Of a DNA stretch of 64,000 nucleotides, positions 52,748-60,556 are shown in pieces. The DNA lies in NCBI GenBank assembly GCA_963721645.1, contig CAVRJK010000002.1, positions 620,001-684,000 of the forward strand. Reading direction: 5' to 3'. The first letter of the stretch is position 1. Every line of letters starts with the position of its first letter. The stretch is from JALZKA01 sp963721645. Lineage in GTDB: Bacteria; Actinomycetota; Thermoleophilia; Solirubrobacterales; 70-9. A program made the position numbers and the translations under genes. The notes under the pieces were generated by a model. The model did not search any database, was not told where the DNA came from, and saw only the letters and a program-made list of their open reading frames with translations.

Positions 52748-54127
52748 ATGGACCATCGCATTCCAAAGACCGGAATGGCGGTTTCGATCGGGCTCGCAAT
52801 CCTCGCGCTCGTGACCTTCCTCTTCCTCAACAACCGGTTTGAGGGGCCCGATCCGACCGAGATCCTTTCAAGTTCGTTCGAGCTCACCGCCGAGTTCGAA
52901 TCGACCAAGAAGCTCCCGACCAAGCAGCCGGTCCTCTACAAGGGCATCTCGATCGGGCGGGTCACGCAGGTCAGCTGGGATCCCGAGGCACAGGTCTCGG
53001 TCGTCACCTTCACGCTCGACGATGATTTCGAGATTCACGAGGACGCCGTGCTCCAGATCGGCGAGCGAAGCCTGATCGGTGATCCCTACCTCAACCTCCT
53101 CGCGCGGGGATCCGAGTCGTCACCAGAGCTCAAATCAGGCGACCAGCTCGCCCAGACCAAGCCCAGCGTCGACTTCGACGAGGCGCTTGCCTTCCTGGAC
53201 GACAAGGGGCAAAAGCATGTGCGATCGCTCATCGACACCGTCGGGCGAGGCCTCGGGCCGGAGGGCAACGGCGCGGCGCTCAACGGGACCGTGGGCGGCA
53301 CTTCGCGCACGATCTCGGAGCTGAACGAACTGACGCTGATCCTCGAGGGGCAGGAGGAAGAGCTCGCGCGTCTGGTTTCGGACGCCAGCACCGTGCTCTC
53401 GGAGATCGGCGACCGCGAGGAGAGCGTCCGCACGATCGTCGCCTCAGGCCGCCGGACCCTCGACGCGGTCGCGCAGAACACCGAGTCGGTTGACCAGGCG
53501 CTCGCCGAGCTTCCCGGCCTGCTCGAGTCGGGGCGCAAGTCGCTGGCCGAGGCGGAGCCGCTGATCGCCGAGGCCACTCCGCTGGTCGCCGACCTTCGCA
53601 ACCTCGCACCCGACCTGCGCGTCGCCTTCGACGACGATCGCGAGTACTCGCTGGGGCGCACGGTCGACGAGCTCCTCGCAATCACGGAGGGCTTGACGCC
53701 GCTTCGCGCCGAGGCCGAGATCGTGTTGAAGGACCTGCTCGCCCTGCTCGAGAACCTCGACCCGCTCGTCGACGCGATCGCGCCCGCCGCGCGGAACCTC
53801 GTCCCGGGGCTCGACTACCTGACCCCGCGCGTCAGCGGCATCGCAGCCCTCTACGCGCTCGTGGCAGCGAACGGCGCCGGCAAGGACGATGTTGGGAACT
53901 ACCTCCGAGCAGGCTTCTCGTTCGAGCCAGGGGAGTTCAACGACGCTCCGACCCCAGCCAACTGCGACCCAGAGACGCAGAACGACTTCCCGAACGCTGG
54001 GTACTGCTTCAACCCGTATCCGGGTCCCGAGGACGGGCTGAACCCGCAGCCCTTCGACGGCTCGTATCCGAAGATCCGCCCCTGCAACGTCCCACCGCGC
54101 TCGAGGCCGAAGGACCCCTGCGAGTAG
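52748..54127 (+). CDS. Mce family protein 6
   Basis: A 459-residue Mce protein: N-terminal helix (about 10-28), MCE domain (about 40-120; STKKLPTKQPVLYKGISIGRV), a helical tail to about 385, and a Pro/Asn/Cys-rich C-terminus (NCDPETQNDF, CFNPYPGPEDG). It closes the locus; no lipoprotein-type MceE lipobox is visible here, so lipidation is not evident in this copy. The first base follows the Mce 5 stop. Confidence 0.9.
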   Translation: MDHRIPKTGMAVSIGLAILALVTFLFLNNRFEGPDPTEILSSSFELTAEFESTKKLPTKQPVLYKGISIGRVTQVSWDPEAQVSVVTFTLDDDFEIHEDAVLQIGERSLIGDPYLNLLARGSESSPELKSGDQLAQTKPSVDFDEALAFLDDKGQKHVRSLIDTVGRGLGPEGNGAALNGTVGGTSRTISELNELTLILEGQEEELARLVSDASTVLSEIGDREESVRTIVASGRRTLDAVAQNTESVDQALAELPGLLESGRKSLAEAEPLIAEATPLVADLRNLAPDLRVAFDDDREYSLGRTVDELLAITEGLTPLRAEAEIVLKDLLALLENLDPLVDAIAPAARNLVPGLDYLTPRVSGIAALYALVAANGAGKDDVGNYLRAGFSFEPGEFNDAPTPANCDPETQNDFPNAGYCFNPYPGPEDGLNPQPFDGSYPKIRPCNVPPRSRPKDPCE

Positions 54128-54145
54128 CCCGCCCCGGATTCGGGC

Positions 54146-55729
54146 CTAGCGGTTCTTGTCGTTCATACCCCGGTCGAAGTCCCGATAGCCGACCAGTTCG
54201 TCGGGGACCGGATAGGCGCGGTAGGCCATGCCGTCTATCGAGAGGCGGAATGCGATCGATCCTTCGGGGCTGAACTCGGTCATCAGGTAGCTGTCGCCCC
54301 AGTAGACGAAGAGGCTCCCGTCGGGCGAGAATCGCGCCGAGCCTGTGGCCGGAGACATCGGCGCTATCGGATCCTCGTAGGCCTCGATCAACGTTGCCGT
54401 CATCGCGTCCTCGTCGATGTGCCAGCGGGTCACGCGAGGCGGCTGGTCCAGGCCCGAGCGGTTGTCGAACACCGAGATGCTCCCGTCAGGCAGCACCCGG
54501 GCGTCGTGCTGAGCTCCGGACGGGTACTCGTAGTAGTCGCCGATGACCCGGAGCGATTCCGGGGTCTCCTCGCCACCGAGCTTCCACGCGATCTCGCCGC
54601 TCTTCTTGTCGATGCCGTAGACGCCGTCGGTGTTGCGCAGGCTCACGATCACCCTGTCGCCCGCCGGCTCGACCGAGTTCATGTGGATCCGGTCGAACGG
54701 GTCGCCGAAGCTCCCGTCGTCCTTGTCGAAATTTCCTTCAAGGCTGCGGCGCGCTTCGTAGGACCCGATGGCCCTTCTTGTCGACCAGCGCCAGATGGTT
54801 TTGCCGTCCCTGACCTGCTCGACGATCGCCTCGGCAGACCATGCCGATGCGGGGCCGCCGATGTCCGAGAAGTCGGTGTTGGCGCGCGGGACGTAGTTCA
54901 CCAGCCACACGTCGCCGTTGCCTTTTAGTTCGAACTCGTGACCGTCGGTGACAAGACGCGGGCTCTCGAACTGGTGGGCCAGCGTTCCGTCCAATGAGTG
55001 AAGCCGGTGGTAGTCCTCTCGGAACCCCTGCCGGAGGCCGCCTTCCTGGCGCCAGTAGATGTATGGCTCGCCCTCGTACTCGACCACTTCGCCGCCGAGC
55101 GTTCCCTCATCCTCGTCTTGCCACCAGACCGGGACGCCGTGCTCGTCGAAGACGACGACGAACGGGTTGAGCTTTAGGTCCTCGTTGTCGTTGGAGCGAC
55201 CGAAGGCGACCGAGTAAAAGCTGTGGCTGGGATCCTCCAGCCGCTCGAAATCCCATGCCGGGAAGTTCTCCGGCAGGCACCTGACCCGATAGTCACGCGC
55301 GCCGTCGGCCAGGACGAAGCTCTGTCCAGGCCGGAGCGGCAGGCTGACCCGGCCCGCACGGCCACGCCACTTGAATCCGGGCCGTCTGACGCTGAGCCTG
55401 CTTTCGCTTTCGAGCCGCAGCTCTGTTCTACCGCCGCTACAGGAAGTGACGTAGTGCCCGATCCCTTCCTGAAGCCTGGGGTAGAGGTACGCGGTCCTCA
55501 GGTCAAACGGCTCCGGGCCTGTAGCGCAGGCGCCGCAGCGCGGCCAGCCATCCGGCAGGACGAACTTGCCGGGGCCTCCCTGTGGACGAATCAAGCCGGA
55601 GGCCTCGCCGCGACCATCGAGCCGCTCCCCGGCGGAACCGGTCTCCGACCCCGAGTCGTGGCTGCCCGCGAAAAGCACCACGACCAAAAGCGAGGCCGGC
55701 ACAACCCGCGTCCAGAGACTCCGAACCAT
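54146..55729 (-). CDS. Arylsulfotransferase (ASST)-like secreted protein
   Basis: A 527-residue exported protein with an N-terminal signal or anchor (about 5-23, WTRVVPASLLVVVLFAG). The bulk is beta-propeller-like: DRIHMNSVEPAGDRVIVSLRNTDGVYGIDKKSGEIAWKLGG and QHDARVLPDGSISVFDN match the arylsulfotransferase (PF14269-type) pattern. Family enzymes move sulfate between phenols, but many members are uncharacterised. The ATG at 55729 is preferred over one 33 bases upstream because it places the hydrophobic core nearer the N-terminus. Confidence 0.8.
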   Translation of the reverse strand: MVRSLWTRVVPASLLVVVLFAGSHDSGSETGSAGERLDGRGEASGLIRPQGGPGKFVLPDGWPRCGACATGPEPFDLRTAYLYPRLQEGIGHYVTSCSGGRTELRLESESRLSVRRPGFKWRGRAGRVSLPLRPGQSFVLADGARDYRVRCLPENFPAWDFERLEDPSHSFYSVAFGRSNDNEDLKLNPFVVVFDEHGVPVWWQDEDEGTLGGEVVEYEGEPYIYWRQEGGLRQGFREDYHRLHSLDGTLAHQFESPRLVTDGHEFELKGNGDVWLVNYVPRANTDFSDIGGPASAWSAEAIVEQVRDGKTIWRWSTRRAIGSYEARRSLEGNFDKDDGSFGDPFDRIHMNSVEPAGDRVIVSLRNTDGVYGIDKKSGEIAWKLGGEETPESLRVIGDYYEYPSGAQHDARVLPDGSISVFDNRSGLDQPPRVTRWHIDEDAMTATLIEAYEDPIAPMSPATGSARFSPDGSLFVYWGDSYLMTEFSPEGSIAFRLSIDGMAYRAYPVPDELVGYRDFDRGMNDKNR

Positions 55730-55795
55730 GGATAAACGGTACCCGCGGCGCGCGTCCGTCACTCGTGGCGGTTCTACGCCGCGTCGAGCGAGGGC

Positions 55796-56194
55796 TCAGG
55801 AGCCTGGCTTGGCTGGGGGCTCGCCGCCGACCCGGTACGTCAGGAGATAGGACGAGGCGAACAGCAACACGATCGTCGCCACCGAGGCCCAACGGAAGAT
55901 GGGGAGGGTCCAGAAAACGACGCCCATCGCCAGGTAGCCCGCCACGAGTCCGAGCAGGCGCGCTCGTGCGCCGCGCGTGTAGAGGAGACCTGCCGCCACG
56001 AACTCGAGGATCGCTACGGAGGTAAAGATCAGTCCGATCGTCCCGAGCGCCAGGTAGAGGTTGCCGCCGACCGCGCTCGTCTCAATCTCCTGGACGTTCG
56101 CGTCCAGCCGGGCTGTGCCCGCGACCGCGCTGATTCCCAGAACCGCATGAACGATGCCCGCAAGTACGAGAAACGACGCGGAGACCCGGCTCAC
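55796..56194 (-). CDS. Small four-helix membrane protein
   Basis: A 132-residue protein with four hydrophobic helices (about 7-25, 43-65, 72-92, 98-118), resembling DUF7144-type or DoxX-like small membrane proteins, without a firm assignment. The GTG start at 56194 overlaps the upstream AarF kinase stop (GTGA), so the two are coexpressed. Function unknown. Confidence 0.72.
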   Translation of the reverse strand: MSRVSASFLVLAGIVHAVLGISAVAGTARLDANVQEIETSAVGGNLYLALGTIGLIFTSVAILEFVAAGLLYTRGARARLLGLVAGYLAMGVVFWTLPIFRWASVATIVLLFASSYLLTYRVGGEPPAKPGS

Positions 56195-57570
56195 GACTGC
56201 TTTGCGAGGAACTCGGCTTCCTGGCGGCCGAGCTCGGTCACTGGGTCGTCCCCGTACATCCACTCGCGCGCGATGAGATGCCAGTTGGCGGAAGCCTGGA
56301 GCTCGCCCAGGACGGCCAAGACCAAGAGCTCGAGCCGCCGGCCGATCAGATGCTCGGGGTTCATGTCCTGGTGGCGCATGGTCCGAAAGTGGGTCGATCG
56401 TGGATCTCCGGCCTGGATCGCGATGCGCTGGACGTCGGCGCGGGTGATCTGCGCCTCTTCGTCGCTCGCGTACCACCAGATCGCGTCGAGCGCATAGGCC
56501 AGGAGCTCGTCGGGGCTGACCTTTTCGGGCTGGGGCAGGAACCCCTCCTCCGACCAAAGGCGATGGAGCTCCGCGGAGTTCTGCTCGGAAACGGCGCGCC
56601 CCGTGGCGAGCTCGACCTCCAATTCATGCGGACCGATCTCCTTGAAGAGACCGAAGTCGATGAAGGCGATCTTTCCGTCGGCCATCCGGATCATGTTCCC
56701 GGGGTGGGGATCGCCCGAAAAGCGGCGGTGGCGGTACATCGAGCCGAAGTAGAAGCGGTAGACGATCTCGCCGATCCGGTCACGCTCCTCCTGCGAGCCC
56801 GAGGTGAGCTGCTCGAAGCGGTCGCCCTCGACGAACTCGGTGACGATCACCCGCTCGCGGCACATCTCGGTCACGACCGGCGGGATAAAGATGAACGGGT
56901 GCCCGCGATACAGGCGGGCGAGGGTGCGGTGGTTGGAGGCCTCGAGCTCGTAGTCCAGCTCCTCGATGATTCGGGCACGGATCTCGTCGGTCACGGCCTT
57001 GACGTTCATCTGAGGAGTGATCCGCTTGGCGAGGCGCATCAGCATCCCCAGGTTCTGCATGTCCGCGCGGACCGCATCGTTCACCCCGGGGTATTGGACC
57101 TTGATCGCGACGTCGCGCCCGTCGTGGAGGCGCCCGCGGTAGACCTGCCCGATCGAGGCCGCGGCGACGGGCGCCGGATCGAGCTCTGCGAAGGCCTCGG
57201 AGGCCGGCTGGCCGAGCTCCTCCTCGATCACCCTCGACATCTGTTCGAACGAGACGGTCGGCGCCGAGTCGCGGAGCGCGGCCAGCTTGGCCTGGAACTC
57301 CTCCTGGTACTCCTCGGGCACCAGGCCCAAGTCGACGAACGAGAGCACCTGGCCTACCTTCATCGCCGCGCCCTTCATCCCGCCGAGCACGGTCACGATC
57401 TGCTCGGCCGTTTCCAACTGGCGGCGCTCGAGAGCCTTGTCGGAGTCCTCGGGCGAGCGGACGACGTTGGCCGCCTTGGTTCCGGCCTGCCTGACCGCGA
57501 CGTTGGCCGTGGCGCGGCCGATCTTTGCCATGCGTGCGATGCGACTGGTCGGAAGCTTCTCGTCAGGCAT
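56191..57570 (-). CDS. AarF/ABC1/UbiB family atypical kinase 2
   Basis: A 459-residue ABC1 protein clearly related to the one at 40939: KVGQ, AAASIGQVYRG, VAIKVQYPG, GDPHPGN and IDFG appear in the same order, and both end with EWMYGDD/EWLYGDE followed by a short tail. The ATG at 57570 is taken; another is three codons upstream. It sits on the far side of the Mce locus and is divergent from the riboswitch-controlled B12 operon. Partner proteins are unknown. Confidence 0.92.
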   Translation of the reverse strand: MPDEKLPTSRIARMAKIGRATANVAVRQAGTKAANVVRSPEDSDKALERRQLETAEQIVTVLGGMKGAAMKVGQVLSFVDLGLVPEEYQEEFQAKLAALRDSAPTVSFEQMSRVIEEELGQPASEAFAELDPAPVAAASIGQVYRGRLHDGRDVAIKVQYPGVNDAVRADMQNLGMLMRLAKRITPQMNVKAVTDEIRARIIEELDYELEASNHRTLARLYRGHPFIFIPPVVTEMCRERVIVTEFVEGDRFEQLTSGSQEERDRIGEIVYRFYFGSMYRHRRFSGDPHPGNMIRMADGKIAFIDFGLFKEIGPHELEVELATGRAVSEQNSAELHRLWSEEGFLPQPEKVSPDELLAYALDAIWWYASDEEAQITRADVQRIAIQAGDPRSTHFRTMRHQDMNPEHLIGRRLELLVLAVLGELQASANWHLIAREWMYGDDPVTELGRQEAEFLAKQS

Positions 57571-57603
57571 CGCCCGCATCTTCGCAGGACGGAGGGTTTA
57601 GAC

Positions 57604-57790
57604 TCGGCGCGTACATACGGCCGCGTGGTCAAGGGAAGTCCGGTGAAAAACCGGCGCGGTCCCGCCACTGTGACCGGCAAGGCGCATCGCAGCGCACCTT
57701 CGGGTGCGAGCCACTGGAAAGCCCGACGGGCACCGGGAAGGCGCGATGTGTAGGCCGGAAGCCAGGAGACCTGTCGCGCGGCACGCCAAT
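57604..57790 (+). promoter_or_regulatory. Cobalamin riboswitch
   Basis: The region holds the conserved cobalamin-aptamer elements in order: GGTCAAGGGAAGTCCGGTG with the complementary CCGG hairpin, the B12-box-like GCCACTG at 57664-57670, a variable hairpin, a second GCCACTGG, GGGAAGGCG, and GCCGGAAGCCAGGAGACCTG. The 5' edge is approximate. Binding of adenosylcobalamin or a related form would shut off the downstream operon, whose first ATG is at 57823. Confidence 0.9.
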
Positions 57791-57822
57791 CAACGACCCT
57801 CGAGGAAAGGGGTGGCTCTCTC

Positions 57823-58746
57823 ATGAGAAAGCTCATCGCGCCCGCCATCGGCGCAATTGCAACCGTTGTCCTGCTCACCGCACCCGCGGCTCAGGCCAAG
57901 TCGAAGTACGCCGACATTCGTGTTGTCACGAGCGACGGAACGACGCTCGCCGACCATCGCCAGTACACGGACGACGTCAAGGTGAAGACGTCGGTGGAGG
58001 CCGACTGCTTCGGCGAATCCAGCCCATCGTCGAATTCGAAGTATTCGCTCGACAGCCCGACCCTGCTCGGCGCCCTGATTGATGCCTCGAAGGCCGAAAA
58101 GGACCTGAAACCGCTCCTCATCACCGACGCGTTTTTCGACGACTTCGGAAGCTTCGGAGTCTGCGGGGTGGGTCCGTTCGTCGGAAGCTCTGTTTTCGGC
58201 GAGGAGTACTGGTATTCCGCCGTGAATGGCGAGGGCGCGACGGCGGGTTCGAACCAGATTCCGGTCTCTAACGGCGACAGCAACCTCTGGTACTTCGCCA
58301 CGGGCGCGGAATCTGCTGTTGCTGAATTGAAGCTCAAGGCACCGGTTCGTGTCGAGGCCGGCGAGGAGTTCACCGTCAAGGTCACCCGCGTCAACCCGGA
58401 CGGATCGAAGGAGCCGGCGGAGGGCGCAAGCGTTACCGGCGACCTCGCGCCGACGAACGCGGAGGGCAAGGCGCAGGTCGTGCTCGACGAGGGCACGCAG
58501 GATCTCGTCGCCCAGGGCACGGCCGACGACGTCCAGTCGGCAGCCGAGTCCGTCTGTGCGGCAGCGGAGCTGTCGGACTGCCCCAGGCGCCGCGGACTCG
58601 CCATCTTCGGCTCGCCCGGTGACGACCAGGTCAAGGGGACCAGGGGACCCGACACGATCGATTGCGGCAAGGGCAGAGACGTCGTCCGCCGGGCCCAGAG
58701 GTCGGACGAGATCGCCAACAGCTGCGAGAAGGTGAAGCGCAGCTAG
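57823..58746 (+). CDS. Secreted DUF4430-domain protein
   Basis: A 307-residue exported protein directly under the cobalamin riboswitch. Residues 1-25 are a signal peptide (cleavage after AQA). Residues 60-160 fit DUF4430, the fold of the transcobalamin beta domain: DSPTLLGALIDAS, then EEYWYSAVNGEGATAGSNQIPVSNGD. Residues 165-245 look like an Ig-type domain. The C-terminus (258-303, GSPGDDQVKGTRGPDTIDCG) resembles an RTX/hemolysin calcium-binding repeat closed by a Cys pair. A free or surface-attached cobalamin-binding role is inferred from fold and riboswitch. Confidence 0.8.
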   Translation: MRKLIAPAIGAIATVVLLTAPAAQAKSKYADIRVVTSDGTTLADHRQYTDDVKVKTSVEADCFGESSPSSNSKYSLDSPTLLGALIDASKAEKDLKPLLITDAFFDDFGSFGVCGVGPFVGSSVFGEEYWYSAVNGEGATAGSNQIPVSNGDSNLWYFATGAESAVAELKLKAPVRVEAGEEFTVKVTRVNPDGSKEPAEGASVTGDLAPTNAEGKAQVVLDEGTQDLVAQGTADDVQSAAESVCAAAELSDCPRRRGLAIFGSPGDDQVKGTRGPDTIDCGKGRDVVRRAQRSDEIANSCEKVKRS

Positions 58747-58748
58747 CC

Positions 58749-59681
58749 ATGCCCCGTCCCCGTCAGTTCGTGTCGGCGCTTGCGGCCCTGGGCGCCGTGG
58801 TGCTCGGCACGGGCTGCGGGTTCGGACCTGGCGGATCGAGCGAGGGCGAGGCGACGCTGACGGTCACTCGCAACTACGGAGCGCAGGAGCTTTTGCGTGC
58901 TTCTCAGACGGACCCCTCGGAGTCCGAGACGGTGATGCGGATGCTCGACCGGGAAGCGGACATCGAGACCCGGTACGGAGGCGGCTTCGTCGATTCGATC
59001 GAGGGCGTGGAGGGGTCGACCGTCGAAGGAGGCCGCACGTTCGACTGGTTCTTTTACGTGAACGGCGTCGAGTCGGCCATCGGAGCCGCCGAGACGTCGA
59101 TCCTCGGCGGCGATCGGATCTGGTGGGACCATCGGGACTGGACTGAGGCGATGCGCGTCCCCGCCGTCGTGGGTTCGTGGCCCGAACCGTTTCTGCAGGC
59201 CTCCGCCGGCTCCGATCGCCTTCCTGTGCGCGTTGTTTGTGCGGGGGCGCAGCCGCCCTGCGAAGCAGCCGAGGACGCGCTGGCCGACGCGGGCGTGAGC
59301 ACCGTGGTGACTGAGTTTGGCGATGAGGAGCCAGGCCGCTCGCTGCGCCTGATCGTGGGCGAGTGGAGCGAGATGCGCTCCGACCGGACTGCCCGCTTGT
59401 TGGAGCGCGGACCCCAGGCGAGCGGAGTCTTCGCCCGGGCCGAGGGTGAGTCGATCACCTTCCTCGACGAGCGTGGAGAGGACGCCGGTAGGGGGACCGG
59501 GCTGATCGCGGCCACGCGAAACGGCGAGAGCCCGCCGATCTGGATCGCGACCGGCACCAACGCGTCGGGCGTCCTGGATGCCGTTGAGCTTTTAGATGAG
59601 GAAGTGCTCGCCGACCGCTATGCCCTGGGTGTCTCAAGCGGCGCTGCGGTCCCGCTTCCGATCAGCGAGGCGGCGCCGTGA
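58749..59681 (+). CDS. DUF4430-domain lipoprotein
   Basis: A 310-residue lipoprotein with lipobox LGTGC (Cys23). Residues 38-132 are a DUF4430 domain (SETVMRMLDREADIETRYGGGFVDSIEG and DWFFYVNGVESAIGAAETSILGGDRIWWDH, read in two parts). Residues 133-310 are an alpha/beta domain I cannot name; it contains paired Cys (VVCAGAQPPC). It is two bases past the previous stop, and its end overlaps ecfT (GTGA). A membrane-tethered B12 receptor feeding the ECF importer is the simplest reading. Confidence 0.8.
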   Translation: MPRPRQFVSALAALGAVVLGTGCGFGPGGSSEGEATLTVTRNYGAQELLRASQTDPSESETVMRMLDREADIETRYGGGFVDSIEGVEGSTVEGGRTFDWFFYVNGVESAIGAAETSILGGDRIWWDHRDWTEAMRVPAVVGSWPEPFLQASAGSDRLPVRVVCAGAQPPCEAAEDALADAGVSTVVTEFGDEEPGRSLRLIVGEWSEMRSDRTARLLERGPQASGVFARAEGESITFLDERGEDAGRGTGLIAATRNGESPPIWIATGTNASGVLDAVELLDEEVLADRYALGVSSGAAVPLPISEAAP

Positions 59682-60556
59682 TCGCAGCGCTTACGTACGT
59701 GCCCCGGCGAGTGCCCATGGGCCGAGCCGGTGCGCTGGCCGCCAGCGCCTACCTGGCCGGATTCGTCATGGTCGCCTTTGCGTTCTCGCACCCGCTTGTC
59801 TTGGCCGCCGACGCGATCGCGGTGGTCATCGCGGGCCTCCTGTCGGGTACCGGACGCGCCTTGGCAGCGTCGGCTCGCTTCGCCGCATGGCTGGGGGTCC
59901 TGATGGTGGCGACCAACGCGATCACTTCTCAGCGTGGCGACACCGTGCTCGTCCGCGGCCCCGACGTGCCGCTCCTCGGCACGGTCGACATCTCGGCAGA
60001 AGCCCTTGCCGAGGGCGGGATCCTTGCCCTTCGCGTCGCCGTCGTCATCGCAGCCTTCGCTGTTTTCACCGCCGCCGTTGACCCTGACCGGATCCTGCGG
60101 CTGATCCGGCCGATCGCCCGCCGTTCCGCCCTGACCGCGACGCTCGTCGTGAGGCTGGTCCCGCTGGCCGCGGCCGATCACGCGCGTCTGCGTGACGGCG
60201 CGGCGCTGCGCGGTCCCGCGGCCGCCCCTGTCTCGCGCGCCTCGCTGGTTCGGCGGCTCGTCGCCGGCTCGCTCGACCGGTCGGTCGATGCGGCCGCGGC
60301 CCTCGAGCTGCGTGGCTACGCGGGCGTCGCCCCCGGCCGTGCACGGAGGCTTCCGCGCTCGCCTGTAGACGCCGGCTTCTGGCTCTCCGCGGCGGCGGTC
60401 TGGGGGCTCGCGACTGCCTGTGTTCTGTCGGACGCCGCGCCTTATGAGTCCTACCCCGGCATCGAGATGGGGCTCGACCCGCTCGGCTCGGCGCTGGTCC
60501 TTGCGCTGCCTCCACTTGCTGCGATCCCCCACCTGGTCGGGCGGTCACGGCGATGA
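59678..60556 (+). CDS. ecfT: ECF transporter transmembrane component EcfT
   Basis: A 292-residue membrane protein with about six helices and coupling-helix ARG-like motifs (HARLRDGAALRG and AAALELRGYAG). It transmits ATP hydrolysis to the S-component. The GTG at 59678 overlaps the lipoprotein stop, the end overlaps the ATPase start (ATGA), so T, A and S are made from one transcript under the riboswitch. Confidence 0.88.
   Translation: MIAALTYVPRRVPMGRAGALAASAYLAGFVMVAFAFSHPLVLAADAIAVVIAGLLSGTGRALAASARFAAWLGVLMVATNAITSQRGDTVLVRGPDVPLLGTVDISAEALAEGGILALRVAVVIAAFAVFTAAVDPDRILRLIRPIARRSALTATLVVRLVPLAAADHARLRDGAALRGPAAAPVSRASLVRRLVAGSLDRSVDAAAALELRGYAGVAPGRARRLPRSPVDAGFWLSAAAVWGLATACVLSDAAPYESYPGIEMGLDPLGSALVLALPPLAAIPHLVGRSRR

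Noticed and set aside
54128..54145. Terminator between the Mce locus and the arylsulfotransferase-like gene
   Set aside because: Only a five-base GC stem without a T-run; not enough to call.
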